Positions 1-7,378 of a DNA stretch of 24,455 bases are shown here, in pieces. Under the pieces are notes generated by a model. That model had not been told where the DNA came from. It ran no database searches and was given only the letters and a program-made list of their open reading frames with translations. Origin of the DNA: a virus. A program made the position numbers and the translations under genes. The DNA is taken from positions 1-24,455 of the IMG/VR virus record IMGVR_UViG_3300006751_000129; one strand, given 5' to 3'. The number at the start of each line of letters is the position of its first letter. Position 1 is the stretch's first letter.

Positions 1-702
1 GGAACTGCTGTTCACGAAGGTTGCGAAAACATGCTTGAGGGAAAGGATCTAGATAAAGATAAATTACTCAATGATATCAGAAATGATTTTAAAAAGCATG
101 GCTTTGATGATCCTGAATGGGTTGCAAAGCAACCCGACTGGTATAAGAAATCATCAGATGTAGGTGTAGAAAAATGGTGTGAATGGGCAGAAAACATGTG
201 GGCAGAAGTACCAGGCTATCTAGATAGAGAGTTTCCCGGATGGGAGACAGTAAAGGCTGAGGAAGATCTATACGAGGATATAGAAGGAAAGCATATAAAA
301 TTCAAAGGCTTTATTGATGCAATTATAAAGGTTCCAAAGAAAAGAGGTGTAGGTTTTAACTATTGGATAATAGATTGGAAAACTGCTGGTGCCTATGGCT
401 GGAGAAGAGATAAAAAAGAGGACTTTAAAATGCAGGCTCAGCTTGTTCTATACAAACATTTTTGGGCAAAAAAACACAATATACCATTAAAGGATATACG
501 TTGTGGGTTTATACTTTTAAAAAGAGGAGCAAAGCCAGGAAAAGTTGTTGACATAGTTACTATATCAGTTGGACCAAAAACGCTCGAAAAGGGTATAAAG
601 ATCATGAACAATATGATAACTTCAGTTTCAAACGGCATGTATTTAAAAAATAGAAACTCTTGCAAGTTTTGTCCATACGAAAATACTGAATATTGTACTT
701 AA
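1..702 (+). CDS. RecB/Cas4-like PD-(D/E)XK nuclease, 5' end cut by window
   Basis: This is probably a DNA exonuclease of the RecB/Cas4-like PD-(D/E)XK superfamily. The frame is open to base 1, and the residues before the first ATG (base 31) read GTAVHEGCEN, which matches the family's G-x3-H-x3-E motif. The gene therefore starts upstream and the ATG at 31 is internal. Counting from base 1, the nuclease core is D106 in GFIDAI, then D125 and K127 in IIDWKT, followed by the RecB-type Q147-x3-Y151 helix. Three cysteines close the protein (C221, C224, C232), as in nucleases that bind a zinc ion or an Fe-S cluster. A fourth cysteine, C8, follows the His motif, but in Cas4 the first ligand lies before that motif, so the true fourth ligand may be off-window. 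The role is inferred to be phage recombination or replication. Fold assignment is fairly sure; substrate is unknown. Confidence 0.8.
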   Translation, partial: GTAVHEGCENMLEGKDLDKDKLLNDIRNDFKKHGFDDPEWVAKQPDWYKKSSDVGVEKWCEWAENMWAEVPGYLDREFPGWETVKAEEDLYEDIEGKHIKFKGFIDAIIKVPKKRGVGFNYWIIDWKTAGAYGWRRDKKEDFKMQAQLVLYKHFWAKKHNIPLKDIRCGFILLKRGAKPGKVVDIVTISVGPKTLEKGIKIMNNMITSVSNGMYLKNRNSCKFCPYENTEYCT

Positions 703-770
703 TTATAAACTTTAGATTTTAACTTGTCTTATATTATGGGTAATATTCACCTATAAAAAGGATTTTGTCA

Positions 771-2015
771 ATGAGCAAAAAAAAGATCTTGGTCTTATCT
801 GATCACGCATTATCAACTTCTGGAGTTGGAACTCAAACAAGGCATCTTATAAATGGGCTACTTGAGAAGAAAAAGTATTCTTTTAGACAATTTGGTGCTG
901 CACTAAAGCATAACGACTACAGGACAGTAGTTGTAAATGATGATTTCATAATCAAGCCAATAGATGGTTTCGGAAATAGGGATTTAATAAGAGTTGCACT
1001 GGCAACAGAAAAACCAGATGCACTATTTATATTTACAGATCCTAGATTTTTTATCTGGCTTTTTGAAATGGAAGATGAAATACACCAGATTTGTCCAATA
1101 TTGTGGTGGCATGTATGGGATAATGAACCCTATCCAGAATTTAACGATGTTTTATATAAAGCAACTGATGCAATTAATTGTCATAGTCATCACACGTATA
1201 CACAAATAGAAGCTCATCACGGTGATAAGGTCAAATTTATACCTCACTCTGTTCCAAAAGATGTATTTTACCCACTTGACAAAAATCATGTCCAACAACA
1301 AAAAGAGTCAATCTTAGGAAAAGACAAGGGTGATCATTTTGTTGGAATATGGGTAAATAGAAATGCAAAAAGGAAAAGACCGGCAGACGTTCTTGAATCT
1401 TGGAAAATTTTCCTAGATGATCTCGAGAGCAGTCAAGGTCATAGAAAGGCAACGTTAATAATGCATTGTGATCCGTATGATCAAGAGGGTCCAAACCTTA
1501 TGATTGTAACAAAAATGCTTGGAATAGGTGACAATATAGTGTTTTCATCAGACAGACTAGAGTTTGATAAGATGAATATACTGTATAATATATCTGACTT
1601 TTGCATAAATATTAGCTACGCAGAAGGATTCGGTCTTGCAACACTTGAGTCAATGTCAGCTGGAACACCAATTATAGCAGTAAAAACTGGTGGTCTAACA
1701 AGACAAGTTGTAGATCACCGCGATAATACAGAGAATGGAGTTGCTATAGATGTAGATCTAAGGACACTTGTGGGATCGCAGGGTGTTCCCTATATTTACG
1801 AAGACTATGCATCAAACAATTCAATCTCTGAAGCAATAATGAAATTCTATAACAAGTCAGATCTAGAAAAAGAAGAGCTAAGCGGAAAAGTTCTAGAGTA
1901 TGTAGATTCTGAATTTAATCATAATGATATAGTTGATATGTGGGATAATTCACTTTCAAGTACAATATCATCATGGAAAGAAAATTATGAAAGATACGAG
2001 ATTATTTCAATATAG
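771..2015 (+). CDS. GT-B glycosyltransferase, GT4-like (first of a pair)
   Basis: This 414-residue protein has the build of a GT4-family, GT-B-fold retaining glycosyltransferase, which moves a sugar from a nucleotide donor to an acceptor. The N-terminal lobe opens with a beta strand and a glycine loop (KILVLSDHALSTSGVGTQ). The C-lobe contains a basic RNAKRKRP segment near residue 190 and the EGFGLATLE motif, in which E285 and E293 form the EX7E donor-binding pair; AGTPIIAVKTGGL follows. ATG 771 is preferred because the AAGGA at 758-762 is then 8 bases upstream; a TTG at 765 would leave only 2. A second GT4-like gene follows after 10 bases. The acceptor (modified DNA base, virion protein or host envelope glycan) cannot be told from sequence. 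Confidence 0.85.
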   Translation: MSKKKILVLSDHALSTSGVGTQTRHLINGLLEKKKYSFRQFGAALKHNDYRTVVVNDDFIIKPIDGFGNRDLIRVALATEKPDALFIFTDPRFFIWLFEMEDEIHQICPILWWHVWDNEPYPEFNDVLYKATDAINCHSHHTYTQIEAHHGDKVKFIPHSVPKDVFYPLDKNHVQQQKESILGKDKGDHFVGIWVNRNAKRKRPADVLESWKIFLDDLESSQGHRKATLIMHCDPYDQEGPNLMIVTKMLGIGDNIVFSSDRLEFDKMNILYNISDFCINISYAEGFGLATLESMSAGTPIIAVKTGGLTRQVVDHRDNTENGVAIDVDLRTLVGSQGVPYIYEDYASNNSISEAIMKFYNKSDLEKEELSGKVLEYVDSEFNHNDIVDMWDNSLSSTISSWKENYERYEIISI

Positions 2016-2025
2016 GTGATAATAA

Positions 2026-3192
2026 ATGAACGTAATAATAAGAGCACCATTACTTTCTGTTAGCGGATATGGTGTCCATTCAAGGCAGATATATACATTT
2101 CTAGAAGAATCAAAGAGAAATTTTAATATTGAGGCACAATCAGTAAACTGGGGAAATACTTCCTGGCTTGTAAATCCAGATCTTGAAGATGGACAGGTAG
2201 GAAGAATTATGAGAAGATCAGAGCCCTTAGGGTCTGTTGCAGATATTTCATTCCAGGTTCAGCTACCAGATGAATGGGACCCGAATCTTGCAAAGAGGAA
2301 TATAGGCGTATCAGCCGTTGTAGAGACTGATAGGTGCAATCCAGAATGGGTAGATGCATGCAATAAGATGGATGCAGTAATAGTTCCGTCAGAACATGCA
2401 AGACTCTGCCTTGAAAGATCTGGAGATCTTAGAACAAAAGTCACTGTTATACCCGAGTGGTTTTTTACTCAAATATCTGATAAAAATAAGGTAAATACTG
2501 AAATGTCAAATTTTCAATTTGACACAGACTTTAATTTTTTAATAGTCTCTCAGATAAATGGTACGAATGCATTTAACGATAGAAAAAATATATTCTTTAC
2601 GATAAGATGGATTTGTGAGCAATTTAAGGATGATCCTAATGTTGGAATAGTTTTAAAGACTAATAGTGGAAGAAATACATTGATAGATAGAAATGTAACT
2701 TTAGATCTAGTAAAAAGTCTTATAAATGAGGTTAGACCAGGAAATTTTCCCAAAATACATCTAGTTCATGGTAATTTATATCCAGCAGAGCTTGTTGATT
2801 TATACAAAAATGATAGAATAAAAGCACTTGTAAATCTAACAAGGGGAGAAGGATTTGGTCTACCTATACTAGAAGCAGCTGCATCAAATCTTCCTGTAAT
2901 AGCTACAAATTGGTCAGCTCATAAAGAATTTTTATCAATTGGAAAGTTTATAGATGTTGATTATAATCTTATAGAAATACCAGAGTCAAAGATCGATAAT
3001 AGAATTTTTATAAAATCTTCAATGTGGGCTGACCCTATAGAAAATGACTTTAAGAAGAAAATATCAAAATTTAGAAATAAACCTGATATCCCTAAAACCT
3101 GGTCTCAAAGACTCGGTGAAAAAATAAGGAATAAGTACTCAAAGGAATCAATACTTGGTCAATATGAAACATTTATTGACGAGATGTTGTAA
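2026..3192 (+). CDS. GT-B glycosyltransferase, GT4-like (second of a pair)
   Basis: This 388-residue protein is a second GT4-like glycosyltransferase. It opens with MNVIIRAPLLSVSGYGVHSRQ, a strand and glycine loop typical of the acceptor lobe. Near the C-terminus GEGFGLPILE supplies the EX7E pair (E275, E283), followed by ASNLPVIATNWSAHKEFL, where GT4 enzymes bind the nucleotide sugar. The middle segment NDRKNIFFTIRWICEQF lies at the start of the C-lobe. A GGTGAT sequence serves as ribosome binding site. The stop codon overlaps the next start as TAATG, which suggests translational coupling. The two transferases differ clearly, so this is not a recent duplication; they probably act in one pathway, adding different sugars or acting in succession. 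Acceptor and donor are unknown. Confidence 0.83.
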   Translation: MNVIIRAPLLSVSGYGVHSRQIYTFLEESKRNFNIEAQSVNWGNTSWLVNPDLEDGQVGRIMRRSEPLGSVADISFQVQLPDEWDPNLAKRNIGVSAVVETDRCNPEWVDACNKMDAVIVPSEHARLCLERSGDLRTKVTVIPEWFFTQISDKNKVNTEMSNFQFDTDFNFLIVSQINGTNAFNDRKNIFFTIRWICEQFKDDPNVGIVLKTNSGRNTLIDRNVTLDLVKSLINEVRPGNFPKIHLVHGNLYPAELVDLYKNDRIKALVNLTRGEGFGLPILEAAASNLPVIATNWSAHKEFLSIGKFIDVDYNLIEIPESKIDNRIFIKSSMWADPIENDFKKKISKFRNKPDIPKTWSQRLGEKIRNKYSKESILGQYETFIDEML

Positions 3193-3497
3193 TGTTACCC
3201 GAGACCATATTACTCATATCTGCATCAATAAATATACTTTTTTTAATTTTACTATTTATATCGGTAAGAATTAATTATAAACTAGGTGTAACTATTCTTA
3301 ATGTAGAAGATGCTATAGAGTCTTCTCTTGATGTCCTTGATAAAAGATATAATTCAATGTCAAAAATATTAGAAATTCCGGTCTTTTTTGACTCTGTAGA
3401 GGTTAGACAGGTAATTTCTGATATCGAAGGGTCAAAAGAGACAATTTTAGATATTGCAAATACATTGACGAGAGTAGATGGTAATAATATAAATTGA
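3192..3497 (+). CDS. Small membrane-anchored protein of unknown function
   Basis: This 101-residue protein is not recognised. Residues about 4-26 are a continuous hydrophobic stretch (ILLISASINILFLILLFIS) followed by arginine and lysine, consistent with a single N-terminal membrane helix or uncleaved signal anchor. Residues 35-101 are soluble, rich in Asp, Glu, Ser and Ile, and probably helical. The start is set by the TAATG overlap with the glycosyltransferase stop, so translation is likely coupled. It sits between the glycosyltransferase pair and the sigma factor. It could tether an enzyme to the inner membrane, but nothing in the sequence shows this. Confidence 0.6.
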   Translation: MLPETILLISASINILFLILLFISVRINYKLGVTILNVEDAIESSLDVLDKRYNSMSKILEIPVFFDSVEVRQVISDIEGSKETILDIANTLTRVDGNNIN

Positions 3498-3515
3498 TAG
3501 AGGATTTTTTTATAT

Positions 3516-4256
3516 ATGATTAAAAAAACAAAAAGAATTCGAAGAAAAAGATCGAAAGGGAAATCCTCGAAAGAATACTTTGGAATTGATACACACAATG
3601 CAATAAAGGAATTTCAGCACCTTGAATCATTTGAGGATAAACATTCTTTATATATTTTAAGAATACTTCCAGCTTTTGATAAACTTGTTGAAAACCTAAT
3701 ATTCATACATGGATTTGCAAAAGGCCCAGTTATTTTTGAAGTTTTAAAGAGTGACTGTGTAACTTTTTTATATGAGACAATTCATAAATTTGACCCAGAT
3801 AGAGGAACCAAAGCATTCTCTTATTTTAATGTTGTTGCAAAGAATTGGCTAATAATACAAAGTAAAAAACAAGCAAAGATGCGGAGAAGAACAGTAAGTA
3901 TAGAATCTGACTTGCAAGAATCAAACTCTATAGACTTTTATGATGAGTTTAGTCTAGAGCCGCAACAGGACAAAAGAATTATAAGGCAAGAATCAATTGA
4001 AAGTTTAAATAAGCTATTATTAGAAATAAAAAACAGGCTAAAGACAGAAAAAGAAATGGCGTGTATAGATGCAATAATATCTCTATTTTCAAGAGTAGAT
4101 GATCTCGAGCTTCTTAACAAAAGAGCAATATTTGTATATTTGCGTGATATTTCAAGCTTATCGCCCAAGCAACTATCAGTAACAATGTCAACAATTAGAA
4201 AACACTACAGGGATATATCTGGAAGAGACGAGTACGAGCTTTTTCTAGGGCTATAG
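3516..4256 (+). CDS. gp55: gp55-like late-transcription sigma factor
   Basis: This 246-residue protein resembles the T4 gp55 family of late sigma factors, which bind host RNA polymerase and recognise late promoters. The key segment runs from F92 to about residue 120 (FDPDRGTKAFSYF followed by VVAKNWLIIQSKK). It matches sigma-70 region 2, where core binding and -10 recognition occur. The N-terminus is very basic (KKTKRIRRKRSKGKS). It is longer than T4 gp55 (185 residues). A C-terminal helical region (about 165-235, including LSPKQLSVTMSTIRKHYRDI) could be a degenerate helix-turn-helix. The protein ends EYELFLGL, an acidic-hydrophobic tail that resembles the sliding-clamp-binding end of T4 gp55; that comparison is from memory. 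AGAGGA at 3500-3505 precedes the ATG. It lies directly upstream of the baseplate genes it would control. Confidence 0.75.
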   Translation: MIKKTKRIRRKRSKGKSSKEYFGIDTHNAIKEFQHLESFEDKHSLYILRILPAFDKLVENLIFIHGFAKGPVIFEVLKSDCVTFLYETIHKFDPDRGTKAFSYFNVVAKNWLIIQSKKQAKMRRRTVSIESDLQESNSIDFYDEFSLEPQQDKRIIRQESIESLNKLLLEIKNRLKTEKEMACIDAIISLFSRVDDLELLNKRAIFVYLRDISSLSPKQLSVTMSTIRKHYRDISGRDEYELFLGL

Positions 4257-4264
4257 GAGATATT

Positions 4265-4624
4265 ATGACAACACAAGAAGACTTCATTGACAGAATAAAG
4301 AAAAAAGAAGAGAAGATAGAAAAGTTTTCAGATTTGTTAAATTCACTAGAAAATACTGAAGATAAAAAGAAACTGCTCTGGAAAGAAGTTTATGAAAATG
4401 CCTTAAGCGATAGAGATAATGCATCGATACTTTTAACTGATCTTCTAATGGAGACAAGGGGAAACCTAACAAATCATGCAACATATGGCGGAACTCTATC
4501 AAAATATCTTGAAAGAATGTCAAAATCAAATGATCAAATACTTAAGCTTGCAGAGCTAATATCAAAAGAGGATGAAAAGCCAGTCGATATTAACGACATA
4601 TATAACAAAATAGACGGATCATAG
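4265..4624 (+). CDS. Small helical protein of unknown function; TerS-like or gp33-like possible
   Basis: This 119-residue protein is predicted to be almost all helical. Residues 1-50 are highly charged and heptad-like (DRIKKKEEKIEKFSDLLNSL), consistent with a coiled coil. Residues 58-105 contain ASILLTDLLMET, then HATYGGTLSKYLERMSKSND and QILKLAELISK. That second half resembles, by memory, the central oligomerisation helices of T4-type small terminase subunits. An alternative suggested by position next to gp55 is a late-transcription coactivator with the role of gp33. Neither is secure. TAGGAGA at 4254-4260, in the tail of the sigma gene, gives a strong ribosome binding site. The stop is one base before the next ATG. 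Confidence 0.55.
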   Translation: MTTQEDFIDRIKKKEEKIEKFSDLLNSLENTEDKKKLLWKEVYENALSDRDNASILLTDLLMETRGNLTNHATYGGTLSKYLERMSKSNDQILKLAELISKEDEKPVDINDIYNKIDGS

Positions 4625-4625
4625 C

Positions 4626-6125
4626 ATGGGATTAAGAAATTTTGGCAATAAAAATGATGCTTCATTTGGAAAAGGTAGAGATAAAAGTAGAATACTTTAC
4701 GCAGCTGTTGTTGTCAATTTTATATCAAATCCAATAGTAGACTTAAAAAAGGTACCAGCAAATGATGAAGAATTGACATATGCACAATCACTTTTGAGGG
4801 GAGCAAACAAAGTATCAAATGCTGATCTCATAATGAAAATGCCAAGATCATCGATTATTGCAAATGTAATATCAGATAGAGACGGATGGAAAAGCTTACC
4901 TGAAATATTCTATCCATTTTTTCCGCATATGTCTTTCCCAGTCAAACCGGGAGAGCAGGTATGGGTAATATACGATACTGACAAGAGATCAAAATCAAGA
5001 AGAGGGTACTGGATGACAAGAATAGCATCAGATCTTCAGGTTGATGATTTAAACTATACACATCTTAATAGAGAGATTCTCTATTTGAATAAAAGCAGTG
5101 CTGATACAAGCCCAATGGAGGCACATGAAGGAGCAGCACTTTTTACCGAAGATATAGCATATTCATATCCCTTGGGTGGTGGATCAACTGTAACAAATAA
5201 TACACTTCCGGGAGATAATCCATTTGGAAATATAATTGCATCATCTCCTTCGTATGTTGATCAATTTATAGGAGAGCCAGTTCCAAGATTTAGCAAGAGA
5301 GTTGGAGATTTTATATTACAAGGTTCTCATAATACTTTGATATCGATGGGCGCTGATAGAAGTGGAGACACAGATACAAGACCAGGTATTGGTGATTTAG
5401 CTGGTATAACAGGCGACACTGATATTCTCAAAGGGTACGGAACTATAGATATTGTTACAGGAAGAGGGCAGACAGACACAACATGCCCAGTATATCCAGA
5501 GGGAAGTACAAATGATGTTTATCTAGGAGAAGGTGTAGTTGAAAATGATAGAGAGTACGAAGAAATAGATAAAATGGCTGAGTCGTTTGGAAGATCTTCA
5601 AATCCAAATGAGGGAGATACAGACTTTATTTATGATCTTTCGAGATTGTATATTTCAATGAAAACAAGTGGCGATGCAAACTTTGGATTATCTTTTACAT
5701 ACCTTGACAACGTTGATGAATCTCCGTACATAATTGCAAAGTCAAATGAGATAAGACTTATCGGAAGGGGAAGCGTAAGAGCAATGTCAGAAGCCGGCGC
5801 TGAGCTTACACTTATGTCAACTGGTGAAGGAGCTTTAATTGGGAGTAGAGTATTTCTAGGTGCAGCATCTTATGATCATGTAGACTGGGGCAGTCCAGAT
5901 ATGGAATCTGGCCATGAGCATGTAATAAAAGGAGATACGCTTCTTGTTGCATTTGAATCATTTCTTGAAGAATATAAAACTCTAGAAGCCACAATTATAA
6001 CTTATAATGGATCTCCTATTCCCGGGCTTAATTGGGACATAGGCTTTGGAACTCTACTCAGTTTATTTGAGACACTTGTTGGAGATATACGAGAATCTTT
6101 GAGTGATATTGTTCATACAGCATAA
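4626..6125 (+). CDS. gp5: gp5-like baseplate central spike/hub protein with OB fold, no lysozyme domain
   Basis: This 499-residue protein is a likely baseplate central spike or hub subunit. Residues about 20-135 look like the gp5/VgrG-type OB fold: an opening strand (RILYAAVVVNFI), a long insertion, PFFPHMSFPVKPGEQVWVIYD (GEQVWVIYD at 109-117) and GYWMTR at 127-132. Residues 210-420 are rich in Gly, Asp, Ser and Thr with short strand-like stretches, as expected for a beta-helical spike (for example DFILQGSHNTLISMGADRSG and EIRLIGRGSVRAMSEAGAEL). The C-terminal segment HEHVIKGDTLLVAFESFLEE is followed by helices. T4 gp5 carries a lysozyme domain after its OB fold; no such domain is visible here, so peptidoglycan cleavage must be supplied elsewhere. 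It opens the baseplate gene block. Confidence 0.72.
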   Translation: MGLRNFGNKNDASFGKGRDKSRILYAAVVVNFISNPIVDLKKVPANDEELTYAQSLLRGANKVSNADLIMKMPRSSIIANVISDRDGWKSLPEIFYPFFPHMSFPVKPGEQVWVIYDTDKRSKSRRGYWMTRIASDLQVDDLNYTHLNREILYLNKSSADTSPMEAHEGAALFTEDIAYSYPLGGGSTVTNNTLPGDNPFGNIIASSPSYVDQFIGEPVPRFSKRVGDFILQGSHNTLISMGADRSGDTDTRPGIGDLAGITGDTDILKGYGTIDIVTGRGQTDTTCPVYPEGSTNDVYLGEGVVENDREYEEIDKMAESFGRSSNPNEGDTDFIYDLSRLYISMKTSGDANFGLSFTYLDNVDESPYIIAKSNEIRLIGRGSVRAMSEAGAELTLMSTGEGALIGSRVFLGAASYDHVDWGSPDMESGHEHVIKGDTLLVAFESFLEEYKTLEATIITYNGSPIPGLNWDIGFGTLLSLFETLVGDIRESLSDIVHTA

Positions 6126-6143
6126 GCGTTTAACTTTTATTTG

Positions 6144-6151
6144 TATAAGTG
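6144..6151 (+). promoter_or_regulatory. Possible late-promoter-like element
   Basis: TATAAGTG matches the T4 late consensus TATAAATA at 6 of 8 positions. A start site about 6 bases downstream would leave the ribosome binding site (6168-6174) inside the leader of the acidic hydrophobic protein. The gap is very AT-rich, so a chance match is quite possible. Confidence 0.22.
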
Positions 6152-6178
6152 TTTAATAGAATTATATAGAGGAAAAAT

Positions 6179-6781
6179 ATGAGCCTTGCAGCACCACTAG
6201 CAGCATGTCTTTCTGCTGATCTCGATGCAGCTTCAGCTGCATTTGTAATTGGAGAGGTTGAAGCTTATTGGGGGCCAATAGCAGACGCAAATATGGCAAT
6301 TGTATCTCCAATACTCGATGCAATATGCGTATTAATAAGCGCAGACCCAGACCTCCCCTTTGAAATACCCTCGTTTTTTGCAGATATATCGTTCGATATA
6401 CCGACAATTATTGCATCAATAGGATTGCCAGTATTCGATTTAGATCTTGATATATACTTCGATCTTCCAGATATAGTATTGTCATTTCTCATAGGGTTGC
6501 TTACAATACCGATAGATATTGTTCTTGGGTGGTTCGAATCCTGGCCGAATATTGAGATACCTGATTTTGATCTAATGTTTCAGCTTGTACTAGATTTAGG
6601 CTTGACATTACCTGATATAGCAATAGATTGTATTGTTGAGTTTATGCTTATTCCATTTATGGCAGTTGAAGCTGCTCTAGAACTAAGCCTTCCTCCTAAT
6701 GCTGAAGCAGCAATTGAACTTGGAATATGCGCAGGATCTGGTAGTGATATAGATCTCGACGTACTGCTGGAGTGGCCATGA
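6179..6781 (+). CDS. Acidic hydrophobic protein lacking all basic residues, unknown function
   Basis: I do not recognise this 200-residue protein. It has no Lys, Arg or His, but by my count 22 Asp and 11 Glu, so apart from the N-terminal amine it carries only negative charge. It is also very rich in Ile, Leu, Phe, Val, Ala and Pro. Segments such as LPFEIPSFF, VFDLDLDIYFDLPDIV and IEIPDFDLMF alternate acidic and hydrophobic residues with prolines, suggesting short amphipathic strands. A strongly hydrophobic stretch (about 96-120, LSFLIGLLTIPIDIVLGWF) could be a membrane segment. Four cysteines lie at 10, 50, 151 and 184. AGAGGAA at 6168-6174 is a good ribosome binding site. Its place between gp5-like and gp25 genes suggests a baseplate, spike-tip or membrane-contact role, but this is inference only. 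Confidence 0.65.
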   Translation: MSLAAPLAACLSADLDAASAAFVIGEVEAYWGPIADANMAIVSPILDAICVLISADPDLPFEIPSFFADISFDIPTIIASIGLPVFDLDLDIYFDLPDIVLSFLIGLLTIPIDIVLGWFESWPNIEIPDFDLMFQLVLDLGLTLPDIAIDCIVEFMLIPFMAVEAALELSLPPNAEAAIELGICAGSGSDIDLDVLLEWP

Positions 6782-7014
6782 GCAATAAAGAAGAGTGGCT
6801 AGATTTCATAAAAGAATGTATATCAAGAAGAACATTAAGCAATAATCTTTCAGAAAAAGTTGAAAATAGATCAAAAATTTGCAGTAATTGTTCAAAGCTA
6901 AATATTATAAAAAGAATGGGATTTTCGCTATCTGCGAGATGTAAGAGTTCACAATGTTGTTTTCCAATGATATTATATGTAGAAAATAAACAATGCCCAG
7001 ATGGCAAGTGGTAA
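6778..7014 (+). CDS. Small cysteine-rich (CPxGKW) protein, paralogue 1
   Basis: This 78-residue protein has the layout of small phage proteins with a cysteine cluster and a C-terminal CPxGKW signature, probably zinc-binding and of unknown role. Cysteines occur as CSNC, then RCKSSQCCFP, then CPDGKW at the very end. Compared with its downstream paralogue, the cysteine four residues before Phe-Pro is replaced by Ser, and an extra Cys directly precedes Phe-Pro, so the metal site may be altered. Start: ATG 6778 overlaps the previous stop as ATGA, with TGGAG 5 bases upstream; an in-frame GTG at 6772 is less likely. The N-terminal half is helical and charged. It may be an assembly factor or minor virion component given the baseplate context. 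Confidence 0.7.
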   Translation: MSNKEEWLDFIKECISRRTLSNNLSEKVENRSKICSNCSKLNIIKRMGFSLSARCKSSQCCFPMILYVENKQCPDGKW

Positions 7015-7032
7015 TACAATAAGGTTGATAGT

Positions 7033-7305
7033 ATGTCTATTAAAAATATAATTGATGGCTGGCTAAATTATACAATGATAAAGCTTCTTAAGACAAAAGA
7101 TCCGTCTCCTGAGGCAAGAAAGCATATTGAGGATAGATATAATCACTGTAGCTCATGTCCCCATCTTAAGGGAAAAAAGTTAAAAAAGAGAAATATACCA
7201 ATAATGTTTTGTAATATGTGTGGGTGTGGATTTCCAATGCTAATTTTTGCTCCAGCAAAAGAGTGTCCAGCGGGAAAGTGGAAATCTATGCCAGATGATA
7301 TTTAA
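7033..7305 (+). CDS. Small cysteine-rich (CPxGKW) protein, paralogue 2
   Basis: This 90-residue protein is a tandem paralogue of the gene just upstream. It shows the fuller form of the motif: CSSCPHLK, then CNMCGCGFPM, then CPAGKW near the end, giving a set of six cysteines that suits a zinc ribbon. A basic stretch (KGKKLKKRN) lies between the first two clusters. Small phage proteins with this cysteine pattern are common and are usually annotated as of unknown function (possibly DUF6171; the number is from memory). AAGGT about 10 bases before the ATG is the ribosome binding site. The motif makes it a real gene; the function is open. Confidence 0.72.
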   Translation: MSIKNIIDGWLNYTMIKLLKTKDPSPEARKHIEDRYNHCSSCPHLKGKKLKKRNIPIMFCNMCGCGFPMLIFAPAKECPAGKWKSMPDDI

Positions 7306-7352
7306 CAGTTAAATATTGTGAAGGTTTTCTATAGCTCATTTTTTACTAAGTG

Positions 7353-7360
7353 TATAATTA
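7353..7360 (+). promoter_or_regulatory. Possible late-promoter-like element before gp25
   Basis: TATAATTA differs from the T4 late consensus TATAAATA at one position and includes a perfect TATAAT. No -35 hexamer is seen at the right distance, which is normal for T4-type late promoters. The expected start (about 7366) would place the GGAG at 7367-7370 at the extreme 5' end of the message, which weakens the case. Confidence 0.25.
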
Positions 7361-7378
7361 CTATACGGAGACTTTCGC

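Noticed and set aside
752-759. TATAAAAA, one mismatch from a T4 late promoter.
   Set aside because: Transcription would start near 765, after the ribosome binding site of the glycosyltransferase at 771, so the message could not be translated properly.
6527-6545. GGTTCGAATCC, which looks like the T-loop of a tRNA.
   Set aside because: The flanking bases pair only for two positions, no acceptor or anticodon arms can be drawn, and the site lies inside the open frame of the 200-residue protein.
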